64,000 nucleotides of DNA from Thysanoteuthis rhombus (taxonomy: Eukaryota > Mollusca > Cephalopoda > Oegopsida > Thysanoteuthidae). The notes below the pieces were generated by a model, which made no database searches, was not told where the DNA came from, and saw nothing but the letters and a program-made list of their open reading frames with translations. Location of the stretch: contig OY735231.1 of the NCBI GenBank assembly GCA_963457665.1, forward strand, positions 36,287,337 to 36,351,336, written 5' to 3'. Each line of letters begins with the position of its first letter. Positions within the stretch are counted from its first letter, which is position 1. Both the position numbers and the translations under genes were made by a program. Of this stretch, positions 25,498-38,340 are shown piece by piece.

Positions 25498-28400
25498 ATG
25501 TTACGATCAACATTCATCGTAGCTTTCCTTTGTCTTTTACAGGTGAGTTTGTTCACATCGAATCTTATTATTTGTTTTGTAAAATTTCAACGTTGACAAA
25601 GAAATAACTGTTTCTGTGAAAGTAGATTTTTCAATCTTTGTTCTTCATTTTTCGAAATGAAGATTTTGATTTTCTCGGTGACTCAACTTTCAGCGAAGTT
25701 TAGTATACTGTGATGTACAACATTTTGACCACGTTTTACTGGCCCTATATTTTACCAAGACATTTACCAGCAATTTGTTTTTCTACTTATAGGACATTGC
25801 AAAAAGGGCTTTTTAGTTTATAGTTGTGATATCAAGAATGTATCTCACTTCATTTAATACGGATTGATTCTTTGAAACACTCTGTACAATACCAGTCATA
25901 TAAAAAATTGTTATCAACGAATTTATATGAATTATTCGCAATTTTTTCATTTCTCAGGTTACCATATTTTTTATTATGTTTCATTTCTTTTTCAGGTTGT
26001 CATTGAAGCAAGGCCCAGAACAAGTGAGTTTTTTTCCAAAAATTTGTTGAACTTTTCTCCTCAAAAAACAATGACTCCAACATAAACAGTAACGTTCTTT
26101 TTTTTTCATTTTGCTTTAAAAATGTGACGAAAGAAATCAATGCCAGTTGCTTATTTGTTAGACAATACTTTGTTTAAAAACATGGCTTGTCTGAATAATA
26201 ATTCAAGGCTTTTAGATCCCTATTTCCCTACCCAATACAGTTTTAGTTTGCTGAAAGGGGGACTGATTTCCCAATCACTTTTACCACAAAAGTTGTATCT
26301 TCAACAACATCTATCCAGGTATCTGCTACCATCAGAAACTGTTTTCTGGTTTTATTTTATGAAAATTCACCATCAGATATCAATTAATTCAAGTCATCGT
26401 AGTATAAGTAATATACAATATTAAGAAAGCAACGTGATAAAAACACATTTAAATTGAGTTAAAATTGAACAAAGATGCCCCCATATTGAAATGACCCGAT
26501 AACAATAATTTTTCTCTCACTTTCAGAATGTATCGAACAAGCAGCCGACATCATGTTCGTGTTAGATTCTTCCACCAGCATCTGGATTAGACACTACAGA
26601 GAACAACTCAAATTCGTCACTGAGCTTGTGGATAGTTTCGGAGTGGGCAATAGCAATTCCCAAGTCCGTGTTGGTGCCATTACCTACAGTGACCAATCAC
26701 ACCTGGAATTCTCTTTAGATCACTACACTGACCCTGCCGAGTTGAAAAAAGCCATCTTAGACATTCCCCATATGCGCGGAGATACGAACACAGCTGACGC
26801 TCTCAGGTTACTCAAAGAACGTGTCGAACCTAATTTGAAAACTAGCAAAGGACCCACCATAGCCATTGTGATTACAGATGGCAAATCAATGGACCCTGAT
26901 GGTACAAAAGAAGAAGCTAAGAAACTGCATCAACTTGGTATTAATGTTTATGCTATCGGTGTTGGCAATTCGACAATGTATGACATCGATGAACTGAAGG
27001 CAATTGCAAGTGATCCAGATAACGGTGTTTATACTGTATCCAGTTACTCAACACTGAAGAATATTACACAAACATTCTCTGTTAATGTATGCGAAGGTAT
27101 GTCTTACAACACTTCCCACCGGTTGTTGATATTTTACATTACCAATTCATGCTCTTAATTTTAGAAGGTAGAATTTATTGCCTGGAACGGACTAATCCCC
27201 GATATTTGAACATGATTTACCTGTGTAACAATGATATTTAGGGATATTTTTGTTATATAATTAGCTTTCACCAATATTTGCTAAAATCACTTGTTTCAAT
27301 TGAACAAATTGTCTTTCTGAGATACAGCAGTCCCCAGTAAAATACGCAGAAAGCAACAAAAAGCAGAGGGAATATGATGTAAAGCGCTTTTGTATGGAGG
27401 TTTGTAGTGATTAATTTGATAATTAGGTCTCCTGTAGAGCTAAGAGAAGAGATACTGCTATTTATTACTCAAACTTTTTTCTATTTGTTTTAAATCATAT
27501 GTTTGCTACGTTTGTTGTTTCTTTTTGTTGCATTCTTGTATTTTATGTCGACCCCAGCATACTTTCCACTATTATCTCCCAGAATGCTCCGAATCGATCA
27601 ATTTAAATGGACATGTTTACCTCAAGAGCCACCCACTGATCACTGGCTGAAAGTTTCTTACTTTCAAAGGTATTCCATGAAGTAGCACTGAATAATTTTA
27701 ACCTGCAGTTAATGCACATGGGGTTATCACAGATTACATTTTCTAAACAAATCAGCATAGTACCCGTCAAAATGCCGTGTTTTTTGTTTGTTCGTTTTTT
27801 TTTGTTATATATATATATATAATTTAAAATCAATGTGATAATGTAAAATTGAAATGAATATATGAATCATATCCATTAAAGGGAGGTTACTCCCCTTACA
27901 TATACAGAATATTTTTGAGTTATCTCCTCCTTTTAGTGACACGTATATAAACTTTTCCATTATAATAGAGATATGGCATAACATTGATTTGCAGGAAATG
28001 CCCACTTGTTCATTATCAATCATGTGTATCTAATTTTATTACTGCTTTAGTTTTCCTTGTGAAAAATGGAAGATAAAACACGGATATTATGTTTTTGCAT
28101 CATAAACTGATACATTCAAATTGAATTCTTTTTTTTAAATATCAACTCGATTGTCCAGATTCTAATCTAAAATTCTGATACATGATTTAGATAATATCTA
28201 AATTCAGGCAAAAAATAAAATAGAATTAAATTTTGATTATATTCGGGAAAAGATTAAGATGCTTAGCCCGAATAATCTAAGAAATAAGGACAATTTTGGT
28301 AATAAGTGATCATTTTGGAAATTTGCCAAAATATTTTCGCGACCATCAAAAGTGATATACGACAATTTGAATCCTAAAACGTAATTTTTCGATCGTCTTT

Positions 28401-29659
28401 AATTCATTTTCAGGTGTAACCACTACACGAAAGCCAGCTACTGCCAACACCACAACAAATGCAACTCCTGCTGCCGCTACCTCAACTGTAGCTTCCACCA
28501 TCACGACTGCACCCCCTGTCACCATAACAACTGCAGTCCCTACCACCACTACAACTGCCACTCCTACCACCACTACAACTGACACTCCTACTACCACTAC
28601 AACAACTGCAGCCCCTACCACTACAACAACTGCAGCCCCTGCCACCACCACAACTACCACTCCTACCACCACTACAACTGCCACTCCTACTACCACCACA
28701 ACAACTGCAGCCTCTACCACCACCACAACAACTGCAGCCCCTACCACTACAACAACTGCAGCCCCTACCACTACAATGACAACTACAGTCTCTACCACCA
28801 CCATGACAACTCCTACCCCTATCACCACAGAGGCTCCTACTCTTCCTCCTACTACAACTACTGAGGTCCCTACAATAATTGAAACAACCATTCCATCAAC
28901 TACCAGAAAGCCTGAGACTGAAGCATTAACAACCGAAAAAACACCTCGTAAGTTGATTTCAGTCTTGGTTAATAGATATGACAAAGTACGAAGTCCAGGG
29001 AGTTTGATGCTTAAATACATAAAATAACATAATGTATTTCTCTTAAATGTGTAATCTATAATATCATTTTACAGAGGTCAATTGAACCTCTTATTTCTAA
29101 AATTTTTGACCTCACCCGATGCCTAACTTGTTTCCAGTTGGTCCAAATACACTGAATATGAGTGCAGAATTCACATATGGTCTCCACTTGAAAAAAAGTG
29201 TGGGTTCTGCGTTGCCAACAATAATGATAAAATTTCTTTATGTTTCTATATAATACAAAAAGTCTGATTTTCTCAACGAGATTCCGTATGAACACTCAAA
29301 GGACCTAGGGGCAGATTTCAAAGTAAAATATATGCTACACCACAATATCAACTAATGTTATTCTATTATAATTAATTCATTCATTGATCCTCTATTTTTT
29401 ATATTTTTCTTATCATCTCATTTTTACAATACGCTGTTGTAACATTATTATTCTTATTAATTGGTCCTTAGTTTTATTCCATCTTATCTTTTTTATTATT
29501 ATCCAGCTCTGAGCCAAGAAACTCTTCATTATTACTATTATGTAATAATTTGTTATACTCTATCTTATGATAAACCGCCGACCAAAAGTGTAACCAAAAC
29601 TTTCAATATAAGTGGCTTCAGTTTTCAAGTCCGTCTAAGTGGTTGGCTATGTGTGTGTG

Positions 29660-29736
<77 letters not shown>

Positions 29737-30045
29737 CACTCGTATAGGCCGAATCAATGGTGCAAGGGGACGGCAGATTCAAACATTTACTCTTTATAAT
29801 GTCAAGAAAAATGTTTTTTTTTTAAATTCCCTCTAAATAGGTTCTAAGTGGTAGTTCAGTTTACAATTTTATGGTAAATTGATCCCTATTTCAATAATTC
29901 TGACTTTCTACTGATCATAGTCGAAACGGAAGGCGAGAGAAGTAACTTTTTTTTATTGAGCATCCCTTTCTCAAATTTTCCTGATTTATCACACCCAACA
30001 CTGTTTTTTGCTTAAAGATGTAGATCACGTATTATTTTTTTTTTA

Positions 30046-30123
<78 letters not shown>

Positions 30124-31161
30124 TTCTTCATCTTATTGTTGTATTCTATCACAATGCTGTAGATTTGATATCCTGAAGTTGAAGTCAGTCGCGTGAAGTG
30201 GAATAAAGAAGATGCTTCAAATGAAAAATGTGCTCGTCTTTCATACACGATGCTTTGAACACTTAGGCGAACTGAATTTATGAATAGATGGGAGTCTAAT
30301 CTACAATATGTTTTCCAACCATAGAATTTTTCCCTGTCTAGCAATAGATTCCTATAGATGATTTGGCCTATTAGTTTACGATAGACGAGCTCTTTCAATG
30401 TAGGATCAGTTCGAGTATCACTAGAAGCTTTATTTCAGCTTCACGCTACCGATTCTAACGGATGGGGAGTATATTGACCTGGGCCGTTATGTAAATGTGA
30501 CTTAATAAAAGATAAAAGAAAAAATCCATCGCTGAAATTCAAGTAAAATTATTAACACCATTTCTTCTGTCACTTTTCAGCCTGTAGCGCTGCACAGTCA
30601 ACCGATGTGGTATTTATAGTCAATAAGTATCGTTTGGGACAAAAGAAAACCAACCAAATTCTAAAAGCGTCTGCTGAAGTCAGAGAAAAAGCTGGAAGTG
30701 ATGGCGCTTTTCGTTATTCAACAATCTTTGATAACTGCTCTTCAACACAAAGCAAAGCGAATGGATCAATTACCAATGAATCTCGACCTATCAGTGAAAT
30801 CAACTTCGAATGCAGCTCTTTAAGCTCGCTTCTCGAGAAAATACAACACAACATATTTCCCAGGGGATCTTGGAACGTTCTTCAAGCGGGATTACTATTC
30901 TTGGACAATACCATCGACCTGAATGACCCCCAAATTTTCACGCAAGCCAAACGCATGCTTTTTGAAAATATTCAACTCTATGCTGTCATTATTGGAGATG
31001 GTGTCGACATGAATCTTGTGCAAAATGTTCTTGCTCCAGAAGAGCTAATTATCAGTGTTGAATCTTATGAAACCCTACCATACTACCTGCCTTATATGTT
31101 TGCAAAGCGGTTTTGTAGTCCTCGTCAGACAAATTCGGATAGGGAAATTTCAATAGCGTAG
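25498..31161 (+). CDS. Gene C: secreted vWA + long Thr-rich mucin-like + vWA-like domain protein (585 aa, complete)
   Basis: Five plus-strand exons give 1758 nt: 25498-25542, 25996-26023, 26527-27096, 28414-28947 and 30581-31161. Splice sites are GT-AG and reading is open to TAG at 31159. An in-frame ATG at 25480 could add six residues; 25498 is preferred by alignment to the paralogues. [14 protein letters not shown] is the signal peptide. Residues 26-213 are the first vWA domain with DSSTS, TNTADAL and ITDGKS, plus a KNIT N-glycosylation sequon. Residues 215-392 are the longest Thr/Pro/Ala stretch in the cluster. Residues 393-585 open with [15 protein letters not shown] and contain [13 protein letters not shown] and a Cys near the end, which fits a vWA core, but DxSxS is replaced by NKYRL and the second Asp is lost. 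Three N-x-S sequons lie in this domain. No 39-nt linker exon was seen in intron 4. A candidate polyA signal AATAAA is at 31173. Confidence 0.88.
28500..28870 (+). repeat. Coding minisatellite of gene C Thr-rich exon
   Basis: Many irregular units of Thr codons plus AAP, ATPT or DTPT encode about 120 Thr-rich residues, the largest array in the cluster. Units differ by substitutions (AAP, ATP, ASTT), so the array is older or less homogenised than that of gene A. Confidence 0.78.
29649..29734. repeat. (GT)n(TA)n microsatellite in intron 4 of gene C
   Basis: Short GT run then about 70 bp of TA. Confidence 0.95.
30044..30123. repeat. (TTA)n microsatellite in intron 4 of gene C
   Basis: About 80 bp of uninterrupted ATT/TTA trinucleotide. 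Confidence 0.95.
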
Positions 31162-31172
31162 ATATTTTATCA

Positions 31173-31178
31173 AATAAA
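31173..31178 (+). terminator. Candidate polyadenylation signal of gene C
   Basis: AATAAA begins 11 bases after the TAG of gene C. No other signal lies closer. The very short 3' UTR this implies contrasts with gene A, where the first candidate is about 415 bases downstream of the stop. Confidence 0.55.
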
Positions 31179-31490
31179 GTAATTCTTGGTATATTTTTGT
31201 ACACTAATTTAAAAAATGATTAACTCTCCTATTTTATCTTTCTCTCTACTCTAAGCATTGACACTACAATGAATGCATAAAGTACTATCCAAAAATTAAG
31301 GAAACTGAAGACAGGAAATGGTTTCAACAAGAAAAAAACACAGACGGAAAATGATACCCTTTATATCCGGGCAGAGTGATTCCCAGAAATGTGTGAAATG
31401 CCCGGGCGGGAAATGCAGGGTAACTTGACATACAGCAGAATGGTCCATGTGCCCAAATAATCCGACCTTCTACGTCCAACTTCGTACATT

Positions 31491-31580
<90 letters not shown>
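31491..31580. repeat. (TA)n microsatellite
   Basis: About 88 bp of TA, 330 bp past the stop of gene C. Confidence 0.95.
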
Positions 31581-31582
<2 letters not shown>

Positions 31583-32886
31583 TATCTAAAAGACCGGGAA
31601 CTTGAGACGTGTTATGGTGTCTTGAAAATTAACAAAATATCATAGAAAATGACTTTCTTTATTCCCTACCCAAGTAATTTCTAGATATATATCCGGTGAA
31701 ATACGGAAAATGCTGATAAACAGATTGATCAATATGTTAAAATTCGTTACACCCTTAGGTAGCACCTAATAATATCCGTCCACGAATCATTTTCCATGTG
31801 ATTGGTCCAAGATCTACATCATACAGAGACTTGTCAGAGTTGCAATATCAATACACAATATTGTTACCATGAAAAAGGCTTAGTCTGCTCTACTTTGCAT
31901 TTATAAATAGAACTTTACCGAAGGACTTCTCTTTTGAGTCTAAAACCATGAACATTCAGAATTTCATACGAACCCACCTGAATTTACATTATTGACTTTC
32001 CTCGCATAAATGTCATTATTTATTGTTACATCCACAAAAAGTAAACATTATTTTATCTCGATGATATTTTGACGATTATTTTGATATTTCAGAATATTTA
32101 ATTGTATGTATTTATTTATTAATGAAGAAATAAAACCTACAATCTAACGAATGAATGTTGCATATTCCGTTACTTTTTCACACTTTACTAACATTGTATC
32201 TTTATTTAACATCAAGAGCCGTGTTCGTCCTTTTCTACTAATCTTATTTAGTCAAACATTTCTGGCAGTCAGAAGAAATGAATGATTGAGTACCGTTTTG
32301 AACAATATTTGGCCATTTTACTTTGAAAAAAGACCGACACTATTAAAGGTTTTCTTCACAATCACAAATACATCAAAGCGAAGAATAAATTACAATTCAT
32401 GTATATTAGGAAAATTTTCAGCATTCCCAGTCTGAAAAAAATCACTTTCTTCTATGTCTGCCTTCTCCGATGTCGAAGGTAGAAATTCGTCGTCTGATGT
32501 GACTGACACAGAGAGCAGGCTCTTGAAACACCCTGCAGACCAGCCCAAAACCTTTGCAACTTTTTATATTGAAGCCCGTCTCTTCTGTCATAACTTCGGA
32601 ACTGTCAATTATTAAAAAAAAACTCATGCAAGATTATTTTGATGTCTAGGCCGTTTTTCCATGTAAATTAATGATACTTCCTCCTTCACTCTGTTCTATT
32701 TCGGCTTATTAAAGATTTCCAAGGAAGGCTCTATTGTAAGATAGTGGAGTAAACCTGTATTAGATGAATATTTACTAACTCTCTGCCAATAAAGAATGAA
32801 GTGGTTGTCAGTTGTCGAGAATATAATGAAATCATTACTGACAGATTATGGTGATAATGTACAATTATTTATATATGTGCAAATGA

Positions 32887-32888
<2 letters not shown>
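31581..32888. other. Region downstream of gene C, nothing identified
   Basis: No coding signal. Plain AT-rich intergenic DNA. Confidence 0.5.
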
Positions 32889-32980
<92 letters not shown>

Positions 32981-33096
32981 TACTATTATTATTATTATTA
33001 TTATTATCATCATCATCATCATCATCATTATTATTATTATTATTATGAAGAAGAAGAAGAAGAAGGAGAAGAAGAAGAAGGAGAAGAAGAAGAAGA
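32889..33096. repeat. Compound (TA)n(TTA)n(TCA)n(GAA)n tract
   Basis: Four simple-sequence blocks in direct succession over about 205 bp, ending beside the SINE cluster. The open frames in it are artefacts. Confidence 0.95.
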
Positions 33097-33119
33097 AATG
33101 GATTTATGATCCAAAGAAA

Positions 33120-33725
33120 TGATACGGTAGCTGCTTCAACGTGGCATTGCTCTTACCATTGAGCTAAACATCCACCGATAATTCATAGGCCAGAATAACA
33201 GCATCAACTCCAAATTCCCCTCTTGCTCATTCACAGTCTATGTCAGCTGCATTTGTTTCTTTAAGCGCGATAATCATGGTTTGAAAAGTGGATATATGAT
33301 CCGACAGAATGATTATAAAGCGTGTTATATTACATAAAAACTCTTTTTTGAAATTATTCACCTTTATTACACAGTGAACGTACCATTTGGCCCAGACGAC
33401 GTAAATAATGAATAAACAATCAAAGAAAATGAGTTCGCTGTTGGAACCTGCAACCAGTAAGGGAGTCGTTTTAATGTAGCGTTGTCCTTACCATTGAACT
33501 AAACAGCTGCAGTTAATGCAAAGGCACAAATAATTGTCTCAACTCCGAATTCCTATCTTGCTTATTCACGACCTATATCTGCTTTAGGCGTTGAAGCATC
33601 TACCTTATCGGTCGCGTGTTCGATTCCTGCTGCAGCACCACCATTTTTTCCGATTTTTTTCATTCTATTTGCGTTGTCTACGCCAAATGGTACATTCACC
33701 GTATAATAACGGCAGATCATTTCAA
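33120..33725. mobile_element. tRNA-derived SINE cluster with an inverted pair
   Basis: Minus-strand tRNA-like heads (TTTAGCTCAATGGTAAGAGC at about 33172-33153, and TTTAGTTCAATGGTAAGGAC near 33510-33490) have good A-boxes. The second is followed by a tail that includes GGCCAAATGGTACGTTCACT (about 33400-33380). A plus-strand partner at 33585-33720 has GTGTTCGATTCCTGC as B-box and the same tail (GCCAAATGGTACATTCACCG). The two therefore face each other head to head. Segments 33122-33260 and 33461-33580 are also direct repeats. Confidence 0.6.
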
Positions 33726-33761
33726 ATATGAGTTCCTACATTATGAAACGCAATCTATAAT

Positions 33762-33762
33762 C

Positions 33763-33801
<39 letters not shown>
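33762..33801. repeat. (TA)n(GT)n tract at a SINE end
   Basis: Short TA then GT run directly following the plus-strand SINE tail. Confidence 0.9.
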
Positions 33802-34269
33802 AACCAATATTTACACATGGTTGTGTGTATTCCATACCGTTATCCGTATCATTATGTCTTTTGCACACAGCAAATAATTCTTTCTTAAGCAATGGAACCC
33901 TTATCTAAAGTTTGTTTAAGACTCAATAATTGCAGTCAACACTCGTTCACCCCATATGTTTTGGGAATATTATTCGTGTGTAAGTAAATCCAACTAAAAT
34001 ATATAACTGAATTTATTACCTAATACTTAACTGCCTTCTAAGTGGATTGCTTCTTTGGTACGAAAGTCATTGAGACAGGATGAGCAAGCTTGAGTTGTCC
34101 GTGTCTTTAATTATAGACCAACTACATCTGAATCTGCTCTGACGGAATTGAGTAGAGCTCTCTATCAAGTCATATTCTATTGTTTTGGGAACACTAGGCC
34201 AAAATCCTGATATCATTATCACCTTTACCGTGACTATTGCTATTAGCTCGACAAATGAAATATGATTTG

Positions 34270-34271
<2 letters not shown>

Positions 34272-34302
<31 letters not shown>
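34272..34302. repeat. (TA)n tract adjoining an RTE 3' end
   Basis: About 30 bp of TA ending exactly at the RTE 3' terminus. Confidence 0.9.
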
Positions 34303-34880
34303 CATTATCATCGGTCTTTCAACGTCCGTCGTTAGACATAGACCTTCCCCAAGATTTGTAACACTTCTCTATCGTGGGCGTCGCAGAGGTAATGCTCTCT
34401 GAATTTGTCTAGTTCATCTCTCCATCAAGTATTCTGCTGGCTTTAGTTGCGCGCACGATATCTGAGGATCAATGCTGTGAGTCGTGATGTCTATCCGTTG
34501 CATGCCATTCTTGCGACATGACCAGCCCATTGCCATTTGAGTTTCCTTATGGATCCTACAATGTTTCAGACTCCTTTTCCCCTAATATATTGAGCTGTCT
34601 TGTGATTTATTCATGTGAGGTTGAGTATAATTCTTTCATGTACACGTTGCATGGTTCTTAGTTTGCGAGTCAGTCACTTTGTTAGGTTCCATGTTTCTAC
34701 TCCATGAGTGACTATCGGAAGGGTGTGTTGGTTGTATACCCTTCTTTTTACGATTAATGGGTTGTTTTTGTTTCTGAAGGTTGAGCTTACTCTGCCTAAT
34801 ACTTGCCATCCTAGAGTGATTCTTTGCTTGATTTCTTTTTCATTTTGGGGTTTATGAATACTCGTCAAGAATCACGTGTT
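34303..34880 (-). mobile_element. RTE fragment with 3' end against a (TA)n tract
   Basis: Matches the last ~550 bp of the RTE coding region (minus strand: TSIHKPQNEKEIKQRITLGW, then GVETWNLTK further on). Its 3' end directly abuts the (TA)n tract at 34272-34302. Confidence 0.65.
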
Positions 34881-35994
34881 TTTTTGTTTTTTTCTAAGTA
34901 TGGCTCAGTACTAAGAAGCCTAAATCTATTTGATTGAAAGAAACTTAGTTTCTCGATAATTTAAGAATTCTATTTCCAAGTTTTTTTGTTTTCTCGACTC
35001 AACGATGTTTTAATGTGTAACCAGTCATAAAATCTTTATTGGTATTTCATAATAGGAAGGTGAATCAACAAATTAGATGTGTGAGGGCAAGCAGAGACGA
35101 AATTTACTTATATGCTTATCATATACATACATATATATTTGTATGTTTGTGCATGCAGTTTAAGTGTACAGTTCTATAAGATGATTTATTACCGATGGAA
35201 TATATCTCTATCAACTATACATAAGTGCATAAGCTGGATTTTGTGAGTGGCCAAGTGAAATTATTCTGGCCAGACATGTAATTTGATATGGTTCAACACA
35301 ATGAAATGTATATACAAAGTGTCGCCTCAGTTTACTTAATATTTTTTGACAAATCTCCTCTATGGAGCATTCGATACGACTGCCTCGCTGAATGCATTGA
35401 AGTCTGGAGTATCGGATTCGACCTTGAACATGTGTTCCATGAGGTAGCAAGTGACTTTCTCCTGCTCAAACACGATTATATTTGTTTGATAATGAAACTG
35501 AACAGTTTTTGTCCTGTATTTACAGCACAAGAAAAAAGATTTTCAAAGTAAGGAACGAGTATGATGTGTAAACGCCAGGTTCACTTATGAAGGTGACAAT
35601 CTTCAAAGGGAAGTAATCCATACAGAGACTTTTTTCTTGAGTCTGAAATGTTTTGCCAAGACGTTCCTTATCAAAATATATGTGGAAAGAGCAGCCAGAA
35701 GGCGGATCAGGAACCATTCGCCCTTCTTTAACCTGTTCTAATTTTTTGATTTGTGCAAGTTTAACTGATATCCCCGACAAGATGCCGAATATACACATAT
35801 ATATTTTTTCCTGCATTTTTACACTCATTGGGGGATTCTCGAGTGAATTCCAACAGTTTTACTATTTCTCATCATAAAACAAGTCAGAAAAGTGTCCTTT
35901 TCCAAAATAGGGGAGAATGCATTACTCATCAATTTGTCAGAATTAAACTCTATTATACAATGGTTGTTACAGAGAGAAAAGTACTTGATTATCA
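34881..35994. other. Intergenic with one low-copy repeat
   Basis: 35590-35760 aligns by eye with 45440-45580 (AAAGGGAAGTAATC and GATCAGGAACCATT blocks), an unnamed interspersed repeat. No gene supported. Confidence 0.4.
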
Positions 35995-36155
35995 AAATTC
36001 AGTTTTGATTTGCATTGTGACAGCATGTGCATTTTGAGAGTTTATTCGTTCATGTGATGCCGCTGGAACAGAATATATAGAGTGTACTGCCTGACCCAAG
36101 GGTTGATTGAATTCATGACCATAAGTAAACTGCAACACTAGACCAACGCTCGTAT
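35995..36155 (-). mobile_element. SINE family 2 fragment
   Basis: On the minus strand the GTCATGAATTCAATC block and the CATCACATGAACGAATAAAC tail match the 12.1-12.4 kb SINE. It ends close to the long (TA)n tract at 36.2 kb. Confidence 0.45.
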
Positions 36156-36205
36156 CTAATATACAATTTTCCAAACTACCGATCAACATAATGATTAACT
36201 AATGA

Positions 36206-36463
<258 letters not shown>

Positions 36464-37289
36464 CAGCATGGACAGCTGGGTGAACAACAGTGAATTGAAT
36501 AAAGGGGTCAGTTCGAAATACGAAAAACGTTACCCAATAACTCTGGCACATAGAGAAGCCTGAACGGTACAACTGCAGAGACGATGCGATCATATTAATC
36601 AAAGAAAAGGATATTGGGGAGGTAGCGTAGAAATGCACCTACTAAGAGCCTGGCTGGATATACGAAAATATAGTTCCAGTGAATGCTGAGTGCAGGGTCT
36701 ACCAAATGAAATTGTCTTCCAAAACGCAAATTCTTACAAGATAAATATCGATAAATATTGAGATGAACAGGAGATTCTATTCAATTACAAGTATACTATA
36801 AATATTTGGAAATCATGCGAGACTATGAAATGATATTAGGAGCCAAGCTCCAGAAAATATCACTAAGCAAAGCAGATATTTTCGAATAAATCAGTGTATA
36901 ATAATGGTTGCAGTTTAATCATTTGAAAGTGTGTCATCGATAAAGCAGTAGAATATTTTATTAGTACAATAATGAGAAGGACAGAACCGAAAAAGAAGAA
37001 TGAATATGGCTAGGATGTACTTGTTACGTAACAGTAGGAGTTCGTTATGCTTTTCACAAATGGAAAAAATCCGTGATCAAGGATCAATAAAAAGTATAAA
37101 TTTTACTTGCAGGAGACCTGCTGTTTTTGTCTACACCTCCTCATTGCGCTTTAGGGGATTGGGGCCATGGCAATTCTTTGATGTCTAATGCATTTCAACA
37201 GCAAACTGGTAAATGATTGAATTAGCTATCTAGTTTATTTACAACTAAGCAGCTATAGCATTGATATAGGTACATAATTTTTTCATCCG
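36464..37289. other. Start of the D flank duplication
   Basis: 36980-37190 aligns with 51540-51730 upstream of E (TGTACTTGTTACGT and CAGGAGACCT blocks). No gene supported. Confidence 0.45.
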
Positions 37290-37770
37290 AAACCTTTCAA
37301 ACCAGACTTTTTTTTTTCGGAATTTTCGGTTTTCGGAATGGTAGAACAGGTATTTTATAGATAATAGATACTTTCTCTTCTCTTTCTAACTGTTACCCAT
37401 GAGCGTATCAGTAGTACTTTTTCAACATTTGCAGTTTCCAAAGCAAAGGAAATACAAGACGATAAACAAAAATCAGTGAGCAGTGAAGGCATGTCTGACT
37501 ACTAGAAGCGCTCAGACACAACTGTCAGTTGAGGCAAGGCCCTCTAGAAATAATAACTTCTGCTGTGCAGTACGAGGCTTTATTGAACTCGATGGAGGTA
37601 AAACAGACGACATTGGTTGAAATTGTTCGCGTCAGTTCATGTTTGATACTGAAGCATTAGCTTTACTATGCAGACGACACCCACGAAAATATTTACCTTT
37701 TTGGAATTTTTTTCCGTTCTCAGAATGTTGTTTAAGAGATTGGGTAACTGTCTTGATTTGTTCAGATTTG
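37290..37770 (+). repeat. Repeat R1, copy 3 (gene D flank)
   Basis: The longest copy, from CCGAAACCTTTCAAACCAGA to TTTAAGAGATTGGGTAACTG. Not preceded by RTE sequence here, so R1 is independent of it. Confidence 0.6.
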
Positions 37771-38049
37771 TAAGATGGAAAATTGACATCGTTCATTTCC
37801 TTAGGTAGTTTTTCTTTCGTATAATAAAATGACAATGCTTACTCTGAGAAATGTGGACGATTTAAAAGTATTACATCAACTTATATTGGGTATGAACAAA
37901 CAATAAGTCGTGAATTGAATCGAATGAGTATTTATTCATAAATTTGACAAAATTTGAATGATGTCTGCTGATTAACATCAGTGGCAAAATTCTGAACGCG
38001 ATACCCATGTCAGACAGGCTCCTGGGGATAAAGAATGCGAGTTCGATGA

Positions 38050-38340
38050 GGTAGAGTTTCGTAGCCTAGTTTGCTCAATCCCTGTAGGGTCAATCGCATG
38101 ACATGCGAGCTTTTTGGGCTTTTCATTCAGGGACATTCGCACCACAAAGCTCTCGTCTCAGTTTCGAAACTTTTGGAACCATTGTTGAGCTGTACGTCCG
38201 TTGATGGTCCCTTGGCCAAATACTTGGTTGATATTGCGAGCAGTTCTCGCTGCTCTACGTCCCGTTTTGAACTCACACAACAAAAATGCTTGGATTTGCA
38301 ATTAATCTTTGATATTAAAGTCTCAAATGAACCGAAATAA
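38050..38340 (-). mobile_element. mariner-type transposase N-terminal relic
   Basis: The minus strand encodes LLCEFKTGRRAARTARNI, then NQVFGQGTINGRTAQQWF and QKFRN, followed by a stop. This matches the helix-turn-helix DNA-binding region of mariner transposases (RNIN..FG.GT....T...WFQKFR). The catalytic domain is not present here. The flanks are shared with the 52-53 kb region. Confidence 0.7.

Noticed and set aside
33080..33172. tRNA gene on the minus strand
   Set aside because: Good A-box but the acceptor ends do not pair and the T-arm is degenerate; the same sequence recurs as a SINE head.
35520..35828. 102-codon minus-strand frame
   Set aside because: Overlaps a low-copy noncoding repeat also found at 45.4 kb, where the frame is not kept.
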